Notes under the pieces: model-generated
The model's database searches: none
Seen by the model: only the letters and a program-made list of their open reading frames with translations
Told to the model about the DNA's origin: nothing
Position numbers and translations under genes: made by a program
Part shown: positions 1 to 8,910 of the stretch, piece by piece
How positions within the stretch are numbered: the first letter of the stretch is position 1
Layout of the letters: each line of letters begins with the position of its first letter
Assembly (NCBI RefSeq): GCF_003730195.1
Contig: NZ_QWGG01000004.1
Location: forward strand, 62,001-126,000
DNA from: Halosimplex salinum
GTDB taxonomy: Archaea > Halobacteriota > Halobacteria > Halobacteriales > Haloarculaceae
Length of the DNA stretch: 64,000 bases
Reading direction: 5' to 3'

Positions 1-224
1 ATCGCGAGCCCGACCGCCGCCACGAAGATGCTCCCCTCGCGGAGCGTGAGCCCGGAGGTCCCAACCGCCGACTCGCTCGGCAGGAACAGCAGGATACCGA
101 GCGTCCCCAGTACCAGCCCCGTCAGAAACACCCAGTACCCGCGCACCTCGTCGTGCGTCGTCGGTTCGCCGACCCTGTTCCGATAGATCCCGTACAGCAT
201 CCCGTCGCCTGTCTCTGTCGCCAT
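1..224 (-). CDS. Haloarchaeal membrane protein (DUF7139-like), N-terminal part, cut by window edge
   Basis: The gene runs leftwards off the window, so only about 74 N-terminal residues are visible. They begin MATETGDGMLYGIYRNRVGE and then show a hydrophobic segment (YWVFLTGLVLGTLGILLFL), a short polar linker and the start of a second hydrophobic segment. This matches my memory of a haloarchaeal family catalogued as DUF7139, but that name is from memory only. A TTTAAG box lies about 30 bp before the ATG, which suits a short-leader transcript. No function can be given. The gene shares strand with the DUF58 operon but is separated from it by a promoter-containing gap. Confidence 0.6.
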   Translation of the reverse strand, partial: MATETGDGMLYGIYRNRVGEPTTHDEVRGYWVFLTGLVLGTLGILLFLPSESAVGTSGLTLREGSIFVAAVGLA

Positions 225-403
225 GTTTCCTGACCAAAAACACACGGACGACACTTAAATTATTTCACGATATCTATGAGTTTACGTGCGTTACAGGTTC
301 GGGGATCGGCGCGTACAGACACCGTGTTCGGTCAAAACGATATCCGGTCTCCGAGAGCGGCGAGGCGGAAGCGGACGCGGTCGCGGCCGGGAGTCGCCGG
401 AAC

Positions 404-1861
404 TCACCGCCGGAAGGCGAACGCGAAGGCGACGACCGAGAGCATCGTGAGTGCGAGGGCGACCGTCGCGTGCTCGCCGGACACGGGGAGCGGGACGAAG
501 AGATAGCCGACGGCGGTCGCGAGGACGACGCCGCCGACCAGCGCCGCGGCGACGGCGGTCGCGTGGACCAGTTCGGTCCGCATCGGCGGGCCGACGCCCC
601 GCAGGTCGCGTTCGAGACCGAGCGTGTGCGCGCCGAGGTCCCACACGAGCAGGCTCGCTCCCGCACCGACCGCGACGACCACTGCCGGGAGCGCTTCGGC
701 CAGGAAGACCGTCCCCGCGAACAGCAGGACCGCACCGGCGGCGACGCCGGTCGTCGGCCGCGTCCTGGCGACGAGCGCTCGGACGAGCAGCACCAGCGCG
801 GCCGTCGCGAGGACGGTTCCCAACGCCGCTGCCAGCACGGGGACGGCCGGACCGAGCGTGACGAACAGCGATCCCGAACTCGCGGTCGGATCCGGTCCAC
901 CGACCGCGGCGGAGAGTGCCACGAACGCCGCCCACGAAACCGAGAGGGCGATCGCCGCGAAGCCGCCGGCCGCGTACGCCAGCGTGTAGCCCGGCGACGT
1001 GCCGGTCCAGAACACCGTCGCCCGCTGTAGCACCGACGCGAACGCGACGAGGGCCATGATCACCGCGACACCCCCGAGCGCGGCGTGGACGACGCCCGAG
1101 AGCAGGACCGTCTCGACGACGCGGTCGAGGACCGGTCGCGTCGCCAGGAACGACTCGACGAGACCGCTCAGAACGTTCGCGCCGAAGAACTGCACCAGGA
1201 GCGCCCCGACGTACCAGCGCGGCACGTCGCCCGGAGCCAGTCTGAACCTGTCGACGAGGCCGCCGCTCGCGGCGTCGCCGTCGGGCGTCCACAGCGCGAC
1301 GGCCCGCGCCGCCCGGTCGACGAGTACGCCGACGGCGAGGACGAAGATCTGAAGCCACCAGAGCGCACCGAGCGGGTCGGAGACGGCCACCGAGAACACC
1401 CCCACGACGACCGCCCAGAGGACGCCCGACGCGACGAACAGATCCCAGACGACGAGGGCGAACAGGGCGACGAGACAGAGGAACGCCGACTCCGACACGC
1501 CGCGTTTGAAGCGCGTGACTCCGTCCGCCGAGAACTCCTCCCCCGTCGCGACCGCGACGACGAACGTCCCGACGACGAGCGGCGCGTACCCGGTCGCGCC
1601 GGCCAGCATCGCCAGCACGAGCCCCGCGACCAGTAACGCGCTCCCGACCGCGAGCGCGACGCTCCCGACCGCGACGCGGCGCTTGCGCTCGGCTGCGACG
1701 GCCGAACCGCCCCACCCAGCCACGACGGCGCCGAAGACGCCGACCGCGGCGACGGTACCGTCGTCGAGCAGGGCGGCGACCAGCGCGGCGAATCCGACCG
1801 CGACCGCGAGCGCTACCCGTCGCGAGACGACGCTGCTCCGCGCTCGGCGTTCGGCGGTCAT
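404..1861 (-). CDS. Polytopic membrane protein, last gene of the DUF58 operon (DUF7519-like)
   Basis: About 485 residues with roughly eleven to twelve hydrophobic segments, so an integral membrane protein. The ATG at 1861 overlaps the stop of the DUF58 gene as ATGA, which is why I chose it over the ATG three codons upstream. In haloarchaea a protein of this type regularly closes a cluster of DUF4129, DUF7269 and DUF58 genes; I recall the family name DUF7519. Its biochemical role is unknown. Translational coupling suggests it works with the DUF58 protein at the membrane. Confidence 0.7.
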   Translation of the reverse strand: MTAERRARSSVVSRRVALAVAVGFAALVAALLDDGTVAAVGVFGAVVAGWGGSAVAAERKRRVAVGSVALAVGSALLVAGLVLAMLAGATGYAPLVVGTFVVAVATGEEFSADGVTRFKRGVSESAFLCLVALFALVVWDLFVASGVLWAVVVGVFSVAVSDPLGALWWLQIFVLAVGVLVDRAARAVALWTPDGDAASGGLVDRFRLAPGDVPRWYVGALLVQFFGANVLSGLVESFLATRPVLDRVVETVLLSGVVHAALGGVAVIMALVAFASVLQRATVFWTGTSPGYTLAYAAGGFAAIALSVSWAAFVALSAAVGGPDPTASSGSLFVTLGPAVPVLAAALGTVLATAALVLLVRALVARTRPTTGVAAGAVLLFAGTVFLAEALPAVVVAVGAGASLLVWDLGAHTLGLERDLRGVGPPMRTELVHATAVAAALVGGVVLATAVGYLFVPLPVSGEHATVALALTMLSVVAFAFAFRR

Positions 1862-3519
1862 CGGCCCCACCTCGCGCTCGCCCGGTCGACCGCGGACTGG
1901 AGCGGCTCGCTCGGCGACCAGTCGACGGCTCGAACGCGTTCGGTCCCGACGAGCGACCGCAGGCGCGCCTCGCGGCGGATCCGTTCGACGGCGCCGCCGG
2001 GCGTCGAATCGCCGGTCACGTCGGGACTGAGCACCGTGGTGGCGTGGTCGCGTGCGACCAGTTGCTCGACCGCCTGGACGGCGACGTCGTCCAGCAGCGG
2101 CGAGACGAACACCACCTGCGCGCCGCCGGGCAACCAGTCGACCAGCCGGAGCGTCCGACCGCTGCCACCGGACCGGGTCTTCGACGACCCACCGCCCGGT
2201 CCGTCGGCCGCACTGCCGTTCCCCGAACCGGTCGAACGAGTCGACGAGACTGACAGGTCGTCGATAGTGGCGCCGAGTCGCTGTCGTAGCAGCGTCCGGA
2301 TCCGCAGTCCCTGCTCCGTCCCGGTCCCCGGATCGAGCGCCCTTCGCGCCCTGAACCGACCGCTCCCGTACACGTCGAACACCGCCGCGCCGACCTGGTT
2401 CTGCGCGTCCAGCGACGCGTCGGCGGCGCGGACCGCCGCGTAACTGCAGAGGTCGCGCGCGCTCGGTTCCCCGGGGGCGCGCCGTTCCTCGAACCGCCCG
2501 TCGACCACGAACACGACGGTCGCGGCTCTCGACTCGCGGTACGTGACCGTCGTCAGTTCGCCGGTCGTCGCGTACCGGTTCCAGTCGACCCTGCTCGCCG
2601 GGTCGCCCTGGGTGTACTCCCGCGTCGCGTAGAACTCGACGCCTTCGCCGCCGCTGTCGGTCTCGACGCGGCCGGCGCCGATCCCGGTCTGGCCGGCCAG
2701 CGGGATCGACTCGAACGGCGCGTGACAGACCAGCGACTCGGCGGCGTCGTACACGGTCCGGCGGACGCCCGTACCGCTCGCACCGCGCGCCACGGCCACC
2801 ACGTCACCGAACTCGTGTCGACCGCGGGACGCCCGGAGGACGTAGCGCAGTGTGACCGCCGCCCCGGGTTCGACCGTGTCGGCGCCGCGCGAGTCGCCCT
2901 CGATCACGTCGAGGCCCTCGGGCGGCGCGTCGGCCAGGCGAACGTCCGGGAGGACCACCGACCCGACGTTCTCCGCCCGGACCGTCACCGTCATCCTGTC
3001 GCCGGGGTTCGGAGACGCCGGTGTCACCGTCCGCTCGACCACGAGCGGGGCCGAGGGCGCTCCCGACAGCGTGGCGTACCCCGCGTACACCAGCCCCACG
3101 ATCGCCGCGAGGAAGACCCCGGTGTTGGACAGGAAGACGCCGGCGGCCCCCGCCACGAGCGCGAGCAGGAACCCCGCGAACCAGCGCCCGTCGACGTCGG
3201 TTACCGTCTCCTCGTCGACCGTGGTCGTCTCTGTCCTGACGGTCTCGTCGGCAGTGGTCGGCTCTGTCCTGACGGCCTCGTCGACCGTCGTCGGCTCTGT
3301 CCCGCCGCCCTCGTCGACCGTGGACGTCTCCGTCCTGTCGTCCTCGTCCTCCGCTGAACCGGCCGCAGTCTCTTCGGCGAGCGCTTCCGTCCCGATCGCC
3401 CTGTCGAACCCGGGTTCGGCGGCGTCGGCGACGGATCCCGGGTCCTCCCCGTCGTTCGTCGCAGGGGTCGACGGACCGGACCCAGACTGGTCGCCGCCGT
3501 CGGGTCGACCGTCGCTCAC
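1858..3519 (-). CDS. DUF58 domain protein
   Basis: About 553 residues. The first 100 are a low-complexity acidic tail with near-repeats of TTVDE and RTEPTT. Two adjacent membrane segments follow (WFAGFLLALVAGAAGVFL and VFLAAIVGLVYAGYATL), then a beta-rich region, then the DUF58 signature near residue 310 (RVDWNRYATTGELTTVTYRE). DUF58 proteins carry a von Willebrand A-like fold and usually act with a MoxR-type AAA ATPase; none is seen in this window. The GTG start at 3519 overlaps the upstream stop (GTGA). Reading further upstream only translates the antisense of the DUF7269 gene. Confidence 0.85.
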   Translation of the reverse strand: MSDGRPDGGDQSGSGPSTPATNDGEDPGSVADAAEPGFDRAIGTEALAEETAAGSAEDEDDRTETSTVDEGGGTEPTTVDEAVRTEPTTADETVRTETTTVDEETVTDVDGRWFAGFLLALVAGAAGVFLSNTGVFLAAIVGLVYAGYATLSGAPSAPLVVERTVTPASPNPGDRMTVTVRAENVGSVVLPDVRLADAPPEGLDVIEGDSRGADTVEPGAAVTLRYVLRASRGRHEFGDVVAVARGASGTGVRRTVYDAAESLVCHAPFESIPLAGQTGIGAGRVETDSGGEGVEFYATREYTQGDPASRVDWNRYATTGELTTVTYRESRAATVVFVVDGRFEERRAPGEPSARDLCSYAAVRAADASLDAQNQVGAAVFDVYGSGRFRARRALDPGTGTEQGLRIRTLLRQRLGATIDDLSVSSTRSTGSGNGSAADGPGGGSSKTRSGGSGRTLRLVDWLPGGAQVVFVSPLLDDVAVQAVEQLVARDHATTVLSPDVTGDSTPGGAVERIRREARLRSLVGTERVRAVDWSPSEPLQSAVDRASARWGR

Positions 3520-4199
3520 GGGCGCTCGACCTCCGTCTCGACGTCGGTCAGTTCGGCCAGTTCGGCCACCGCCGCTCGCACCTGTCGGCGGTAAGGGTCG
3601 CCGCTGGCCCAGTCGACCACCCGGAGCCGGATCGGCAGTGGAACGTCGTCCCCGAGGTAGGTCGCCGCCCGCGGGTCGTCGGTCCACGCCCCCGTTTCGA
3701 GCGCGGTTTTCAAGTCGTCGTACTCGTACCCGGCGTCGACCAGTGCGTCGACCGCCACCGACCGAACCGCGCTCCGAACGTCGACGCGCTTCCACCCGCG
3801 GACCGTCTCGTTCGGGTCCCCGAGTCGCTCCAGCACCGTGTCCAGGTCGGAGCCGACCAGGTCTACGTTCACGTCCTCCGTCTCGCCGGGCGCCGGGAGC
3901 GTCGGTTCGTCCGTCTCGCCGGGCGCCGTCCAGACGCGCCACAGCGACCACGCGCCGAGCACGAGCGCGAAGTGAGCGAACACGAACACGAATATCCTCC
4001 CCGGCCAGACCACCGCGACGATAGCCTCGGCGAACTGGCCGCCGCCGACACCCGTGACGAGAGCGACCGCCAGCGCCAGCGAGAGCACGCCGACGACGAC
4101 GGCGACCACACGGAGCCAGCGCCTGTCCGGTCGCGGGCGGTCGCCGACGGCCGTCCACGACCGGGAGTCTCCCGGATCTCGCGGGCCGACACTGCTCAT
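3516..4199 (-). CDS. DUF7269-like membrane-anchored protein
   Basis: A 227-residue protein with two N-terminal membrane segments (WLRVVAVVVGVLSLALAVALV, cited in part, and IFVFVFAHFALVLGAWSLW) followed by a soluble acidic domain of about 130 residues. The ATG overlaps the stop of the DUF4129 gene (ATGA) and its own stop overlaps the GTG of the DUF58 gene, so all three are translationally coupled. I recall this position in the haloarchaeal cluster as DUF7269. Function unknown. A partner role in a DUF58/DUF4129 membrane complex is an inference from gene order. Confidence 0.7.
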   Translation of the reverse strand: MSSVGPRDPGDSRSWTAVGDRPRPDRRWLRVVAVVVGVLSLALAVALVTGVGGGQFAEAIVAVVWPGRIFVFVFAHFALVLGAWSLWRVWTAPGETDEPTLPAPGETEDVNVDLVGSDLDTVLERLGDPNETVRGWKRVDVRSAVRSVAVDALVDAGYEYDDLKTALETGAWTDDPRAATYLGDDVPLPIRLRVVDWASGDPYRRQVRAAVAELAELTDVETEVERP

Positions 4200-5332
4200 C
4201 GCTCTCCCTCCTCCTCGTCCCGGGTCGCGAGAATATCCCCGACCGACTCGATCGCCGAGCGCGTCCGGTCCTCTGTCGCCGGGAGCCCGCCGTACCGCAC
4301 GTCACGGAATACGTCCCTGAGTCGGCGGACAGGTCCCGCCGGGTCGCCGCGTTCGATCGCGACTCGCGCGAACTCGCCGGGCGTCCGCGCCTCCGGGTCG
4401 GCGACCGGTAACGGCTCCGCGAACGCCTCCCAGGCGTCCTCGACGGTCCGTATCACGACCCCGTCGTCGCCTCGCTCCGGGTCGACGGCCGACGCCGACC
4501 GCGCGTCCATGGCGGGCGAGTCGCCCGTCGCGCCACCCGACCCGCCGGCGTGCAGTCCCGAGAAGACGCCCGAGACCGAGAACAGCGGACCGTCCGGGAG
4601 CGCGAACAGCCCCGACAGCCCGTCGAACAGCCCCGTGGTCGCCGACCGGGAGCCGATACGGACGACTGCTCCCAGACCGCCCGCGGCCTGGCCGGCGACG
4701 GACCCCGCCGAACGCAACACCCGCGCCGTCCCGGTCGAGACGCCAACGAGCGCCACCATCGTCATCTGCGGAACGAGGGGCACGACTCTCGCCGGCGAGA
4801 GCCCGGATAGCTTGCCGAGGAACCCCGGTATCGGGAGCCCTCCCGACGAACCCCCGCCGCCGCCCGACGACAGCAGACCGCCCATGCTCGCGAGCGCCGC
4901 GAGCGCCAGGCAGAGCAGGACCGACAGGAACAGCCAGACGGCCAGTTCGAGGCCGGTCTCGCCGATACCGGACCCCGAATTCGGCGGCTCCGTCGGGGTG
5001 GCCGTCGGTTCGGGCGTCGGCTCGGGCGTCGCAGTCCGTTCGGGCGTCGCGGCCGTCTTCGAGTCCGAATCGGCCTCCGTGGCGGTCGATACGGGCGTTC
5101 CCTCGTCGTCGGCTCCACCTGGTGTCGCGCCCGGCGTTCCCCCGTCGTCGGTCGTCGACTGGTCCGGCGTCTGGCCGATCGAATCCCCCGAAGCGACGTG
5201 CTCCGAACCGAACAGGGCGTCGTCGCCGGCCGGCGCCGACCCGAAGCCCGTCGCCGGGAACAGCGCTCCGCCGAGCGCGACCGCCAGCACGCCCAGCGCC
5301 ACCAGCACCGCACGATGGCCTGATCGCGTCAC
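4196..5332 (-). CDS. DUF4129 domain protein, first gene of the DUF58 operon
   Basis: About 378 residues from the GTG at 5332. An N-terminal hydrophobic stretch (AVLVALGVLAVALGGALF) looks like a signal peptide. A long Thr/Pro/Glu linker follows, then a membrane segment (LAVWLFLSVLLCLALAALA), a glycine-rich stretch and a C-terminal domain. The C-terminal domain carries the DUF4129 pattern (RTPGEFARVAIERGDP, then LRDVFRDVRYGG). DUF4129 domains often sit at the end of transglutaminase-like proteins; here the transglutaminase part is absent. The reading frame stays open to 5395, but the extra residues have no ATG/GTG closer to the signal peptide. It is divergent from the metalloprotease gene with under 100 bp between them. 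Confidence 0.7.
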   Translation of the reverse strand: MTRSGHRAVLVALGVLAVALGGALFPATGFGSAPAGDDALFGSEHVASGDSIGQTPDQSTTDDGGTPGATPGGADDEGTPVSTATEADSDSKTAATPERTATPEPTPEPTATPTEPPNSGSGIGETGLELAVWLFLSVLLCLALAALASMGGLLSSGGGGGSSGGLPIPGFLGKLSGLSPARVVPLVPQMTMVALVGVSTGTARVLRSAGSVAGQAAGGLGAVVRIGSRSATTGLFDGLSGLFALPDGPLFSVSGVFSGLHAGGSGGATGDSPAMDARSASAVDPERGDDGVVIRTVEDAWEAFAEPLPVADPEARTPGEFARVAIERGDPAGPVRRLRDVFRDVRYGGLPATEDRTRSAIESVGDILATRDEEEGER

Positions 5333-5428
5333 ACCGGACAGTCGGCGTATCGTGACAAAACGTTTCCGCTCGACCGACAGTTCACTCGACCACACAGTTT
5401 TTGCCCCGGCACCGAGTACGCCTCTGTC

Positions 5429-6490
5429 GTGTCACTCCGCAGCGACCGGGGGCTCGCGGTTCGGATGGCGGCCACGCTCGGCGTCGTCGTCGTCGCGAAC
5501 GCCCTCTTCGTCGGCGTCGTCCTCTATCTGGCGGCGCCCTGGCTGGACGCGCTCGCACGCCGAGCGGCCGACGCCGCCGGCGTCCCCGAGGCCGTCGCGG
5601 CGGTCTGGTGGCTCCCACTGGCCTGCGCACTCGTCGCGGCGTGCGTCTGGGTCGAGCTCCGGTACGTCCGCCGCGAGACGCTCGCCGCCGTGGACGCCGA
5701 GCGCGCGACCGCCGAGACGTATCCCGACCTCGACCGCCGCGTCACCCGACTCGCCGCACAGGCGGCCGTCCCGGTCCCGGACTGCTACGTCGTACACAGC
5801 GAGACGCCGAACAGTTTCGCGCTCGACGGCCTCGGCCGGCCGACGCTCGTCGTCAGCACCGGCCTGCTCGCCACGCTCGACGGCGACCACCTCGACGCGG
5901 TGCTCGCACACGAACTCGCGCACCTCCAGCACCGCGACGCGACCGTCATGACCCTCGCCTCCTTTCTCCCGGCGCTGACGAGCGACCGCTACTCCCTGCT
6001 GGACTCGCTCGGCCCCTGGGCCCGCAGTCGCGGTGTGTGGGCCGTCGTGCTCGCGGCGGTCTACCTCGTCGGCGCGACCGCCACGGGGTCCAGCGCCTTC
6101 GACGGCGGCTACTTCCTCGGGTTCGTCGGCGGCCTCCTCGCGGTCGTGGTCGTCGGCGGGATCGCCCTCGGGGTCCTCGCCGCCGTGACGACGGTCGCGG
6201 CCCGTCGCCTCTCGCAGTACCGCGAGTTCGCCGCCGACCGCGCCGGAGCGACGCTCACCGGCGACCCGGCCGCGCTCGCCGACGCTCTCGCGAAACTCGA
6301 CGACGAGACGGTCACAGCGCCCTCCGCCGACAAACGCCTCGTGTACGACGAGGTACGCGGTCTCTGTCTGCTCCCGCACGGCTTCGAGGCGACCGAGGCC
6401 TCAGAGGACGATTTCCACGTCGAGACGCGCTCACACCCGCCGACCGACGAGCGGATCGCGCGACTCCGCGACCAGATCCATCGGCAGTGA
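5429..6490 (+). CDS. HtpX-like M48 family zinc metalloprotease
   Basis: A 353-residue membrane protease of the M48 (HtpX/Ste24) family. Two membrane segments lie at the N terminus (about 12-35 and 58-75). The zinc motif HELAH is near residues 161-165. Two further hydrophobic segments follow (about 200-260), then the third zinc ligand region YREFAADRAG near residue 264. This order is typical of HtpX, which degrades damaged membrane proteins with the active site on the cytoplasmic side. Start is GTG. A duplicated-membrane-helix layout and the conserved EFAADR box make the family secure; the substrate cannot be told. Confidence 0.9.
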   Translation: MSLRSDRGLAVRMAATLGVVVVANALFVGVVLYLAAPWLDALARRAADAAGVPEAVAAVWWLPLACALVAACVWVELRYVRRETLAAVDAERATAETYPDLDRRVTRLAAQAAVPVPDCYVVHSETPNSFALDGLGRPTLVVSTGLLATLDGDHLDAVLAHELAHLQHRDATVMTLASFLPALTSDRYSLLDSLGPWARSRGVWAVVLAAVYLVGATATGSSAFDGGYFLGFVGGLLAVVVVGGIALGVLAAVTTVAARRLSQYREFAADRAGATLTGDPAALADALAKLDDETVTAPSADKRLVYDEVRGLCLLPHGFEATEASEDDFHVETRSHPPTDERIARLRDQIHRQ

Positions 6491-6514
6491 GACCGGCGCC
6501 GGAGCTGACGACTC

Positions 6515-7672
6515 TCAGGACAGGTCGAACTGCTCGGCGGCGGTCTCCATGTCCTTGTCGCCCCGACCGCTGAGGTTCACGAGGATCGTCTCGTGGTCGG
6601 TCTCCTCGGCGACGCGCTTCGCCATCGCGAGCCCGTGGGCCGTCTCCAGCGCGGGGATGATCCCCTCGTCCTCGCTGAGCGCGCGGAACGCCGCGAGCGC
6701 TTCGTCGTCGGTGATCGCGCGGTACTCGGCCCGTCCCATCTCCCGGAACATCGCGTGCTCGGGCCCGACACCGGGGTAGTCGAGCCCCGCGGAGACCGAG
6801 TGGACTTCGGTGTCGTCGTCGATGACGCGCGTCTTCATCCCGTGAATGACGTCCTCGTGGCCGTCGTCGAGCGGCGCGGCGTGACGGTCCGAATCGCTCC
6901 CCTCGCCGCCGCCCTCGCCCCCGTAGAAGGCCACGTCGTCGTCCCGGAAGGCGTGGAACAGGCCGATGGCGTTCGACCCGCCGCCGACACAGGCCACCGC
7001 GGCGTCGGGTAGCTCACCCGTCCGTTCCAGGAACTGCTCGCGGGCCTCCCGTCCGATCACCGACTGGAACTCCCGGACCATCCGCGGGAACGGGTCGGGT
7101 CCGACGACGGAACCGACGAGGTAGTGCGTGTCGTCGACGTTCTCGACGAAGTCCTCCAGCGCGGCGTCGACCGCGTCCGCCAGCCCCGCGCCCCCTCGGG
7201 TGACCTCGTTGACCTCCGCACCCATCAGGCGCATGCGGAAGACGTTCATCCGCTGGCGCTCCACGTCTTTCGCCCCCATGTAGATCTCCGTATCGAGGTC
7301 GAACAGGGCGCCGACCATCGCCGTCGCCGTGCCGTGCTGCCCGGCACCGGTCTCCGCGATGATCCGCGACTTCCCCGCTTTCTCGGCCATGAGCGCCTGC
7401 CCGACGGCGTTGTTGATCTTGTGTGCGCCGCCGTGGAGCAGGTCCTCGCGCTTCAGGTAGATCTCCGCGCCGTAGCGCTCGGAGAGGTTCTCGGCGTGGT
7501 ATATCGGCGTCGGTCGCCCGGCGTAGGTCGACAGGATCGACCGGAACTCCTCGCGGAACTCGTCGGTCTTCGCGACCGTCTCGAAGGCGTCGGCCAGCTG
7601 TGCGAGCGGCTCCTGCATCGGTTCGGGCACGTGGCGGCCGCCGAACGCCCCGAACTCGTGGTTCTCACTCAT
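6515..7672 (-). CDS. trpB: Tryptophan synthase beta chain
   Basis: A 385-residue PLP enzyme that condenses indole with serine to tryptophan. The PLP lysine is K85 in GGAHKINNAVGQ. The phosphate-binding GGGSNAIG is near residue 230, and GPEHAMFREMGRAEY and LSGRGDKD near the C terminus fit TrpB. A Gly/Glu/Asp/Ser-rich insertion (GGEGGGEGSDSDRHAAPL) near residue 255 is a halophile-type surface loop. No trpA or other trp gene is adjacent, so this is a solitary trpB; whether it is the main copy cannot be decided here. A TATA-like ATATA lies at 7698-7702, 28 bp before the ATG, implying a leaderless mRNA. Confidence 0.95.
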   Translation of the reverse strand: MSENHEFGAFGGRHVPEPMQEPLAQLADAFETVAKTDEFREEFRSILSTYAGRPTPIYHAENLSERYGAEIYLKREDLLHGGAHKINNAVGQALMAEKAGKSRIIAETGAGQHGTATAMVGALFDLDTEIYMGAKDVERQRMNVFRMRLMGAEVNEVTRGGAGLADAVDAALEDFVENVDDTHYLVGSVVGPDPFPRMVREFQSVIGREAREQFLERTGELPDAAVACVGGGSNAIGLFHAFRDDDVAFYGGEGGGEGSDSDRHAAPLDDGHEDVIHGMKTRVIDDDTEVHSVSAGLDYPGVGPEHAMFREMGRAEYRAITDDEALAAFRALSEDEGIIPALETAHGLAMAKRVAEETDHETILVNLSGRGDKDMETAAEQFDLS

Positions 7673-7694
7673 ACCCGTTGGTGTCCACGCTCTG

Positions 7695-7705
7695 GCGTAT
7701 ATGTC
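7695..7705 (-). promoter_or_regulatory. TATA box of trpB
   Basis: On the minus strand the sequence reads GACATATACGC, centred 28 bp upstream of the trpB ATG. That is the archaeal TATA-to-start distance, so a leaderless transcript is expected. Prediction from spacing and base composition only. Confidence 0.5.
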
Positions 7706-7811
7706 TATCGACGACTGCCGCGGTAGCGAAATCGCCGAATACCGCCGCTCAGACCGGACGTGCGCCGCGATCTACACATACACTTATCGTGTGAGCAGCC
7801 CTATAGGAAGT

Positions 7812-8282
7812 ATGGCTACACAGTCCGTAGACACGTTCGTCGAGGGTCGAGAGGGTGACTTCTGGGTAAACGCGCTCCTCGGTGCGGTCGTGATGGTGGT
7901 CCTGTCGTGGATCCCGTTCGCGACGGTGCTCGGCGGCGGCGTCGCCGGCTACCTCCAGCGAGGGACTCGCACGGAGGGTGCGAAAGTCGGCGCCGTCTCC
8001 GGGCTCATCGCAGCGATCCCCGTCTTCGGGGTGCTCGCGCTCGTGTTCAGCATTTTCAGTTTCGGCGCGATCGCCGGCGGGGAAGCCCTCGGGTTCCTCG
8101 TCTTCGCGGCGATCATGCTGTTCGCGTTCGCGGTCACGGCCGCAGTCGTCGCCGGAACCGGCGCGGTCGGCGGGTACCTCGGCGTCGCTCTCCGTGAACG
8201 CTCGGACCGAGACGAGATGGACGACCACGGCCCGCGCTCCGTCGACACGGCGACCGAGGCGGACGTCGAGCCGACTCACTGA
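7812..8282 (+). CDS. DUF5518-like small membrane protein
   Basis: 156 residues with three to four membrane segments rich in Gly and Ala, and a polar, acidic C-terminal tail of about 30 residues. The glycine-rich first loop (GGGVAGYLQRGTRTEGAKVGAVSGLIAAIP) identifies the haloarchaeal family I know as DUF5518; I give it in fragments: GGGVAGYLQ, EGAKVGAVSGL. The ATG at 7812 is preferred over the open frame upstream because a TATA-like CTTATC sits about 25 bp before it. It is divergent from trpB. Function unknown. Confidence 0.7.
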   Translation: MATQSVDTFVEGREGDFWVNALLGAVVMVVLSWIPFATVLGGGVAGYLQRGTRTEGAKVGAVSGLIAAIPVFGVLALVFSIFSFGAIAGGEALGFLVFAAIMLFAFAVTAAVVAGTGAVGGYLGVALRERSDRDEMDDHGPRSVDTATEADVEPTH

Positions 8283-8340
8283 CCGAACCGGACTCGGTCG
8301 CTCGCCGAGGCTATTTGTACGAGCGGTCCCGAGAGGTGGT

Positions 8341-8871
8341 GTGGACGAAGTCGAGGTCAGCACAGTCGTCTACGTGTCGCCCGCGGAGGCCTACGACTTT
8401 CTCGTCGACTTCCCGCGATACGCCGACTACTCGAAGTACCTGAAAGAAGTCCGACGCGACGGTGACGGGTCCGCCGGGACGCGCTACGCGTTGCAGTTCT
8501 CGTGGTGGAAACTCAGCTACACCGCACACACCGAAGTCGTCGACACCGAGCGACCGAACCGCATCGACTGGCGCGTCACCGAGGACATCGACGCGGACGG
8601 CTACTGGAACGTGACCGAAGTCCCCGACGAGGCACCGCCGGAGGCCGAGACCGCCTCGGAGGTGTCACTCCGGATCGAGTACGACCCCGGTTCGGTCTCG
8701 GCCGGGAGCATCGACCTGCCGCGATTCATCTCGCTGTCTCGCGTGATCGACAAGGTGAAGCCGCTGATCCAGAACGAAGCCGAACGCGTCGTCGAACGGA
8801 TCGTCACCGACCTCGAGGGAACCCACCGCGAGGTCGAACTGACGATCCACACGAGACCCGACGCGGTCTGA
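8341..8871 (+). CDS. SRPBCC (START-like) family protein, COQ10/polyketide-cyclase type
   Basis: 176 residues from a GTG start. The protein opens with a beta strand (EVSTVVYVSPAEAYDFLVDF), then the helix and PRYADYSKYLKEV segment typical of the SRPBCC/START superfamily. A series of strands follows and a long C-terminal helix (SRVIDKVKPLIQNEAERVVE). Members bind hydrophobic ligands such as quinones or steroids in a central cavity. The ligand is not predictable. It starts about 60 bp after the DUF5518 gene in the same direction and may be cotranscribed. Confidence 0.75.
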   Translation: MDEVEVSTVVYVSPAEAYDFLVDFPRYADYSKYLKEVRRDGDGSAGTRYALQFSWWKLSYTAHTEVVDTERPNRIDWRVTEDIDADGYWNVTEVPDEAPPEAETASEVSLRIEYDPGSVSAGSIDLPRFISLSRVIDKVKPLIQNEAERVVERIVTDLEGTHREVELTIHTRPDAV

Positions 8872-8910
8872 GAAACGGCCGAACTGCGGCTACCGGAGCG
8901 AACGTCCGAT

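Noticed and set aside
1858-4305. An 815-residue open frame extending the DUF58 protein
   Set aside because: The extra N-terminal part is Arg-rich and antisense-like over the DUF7269 gene; the GTG at 3519 with GTGA overlap is the natural start.
3972-5951. A 659-residue plus-strand open frame
   Set aside because: Ser/Pro/Arg-rich composition typical of the shadow of high-GC genes; it overlaps the DUF4129 and metalloprotease genes in the wrong frame.
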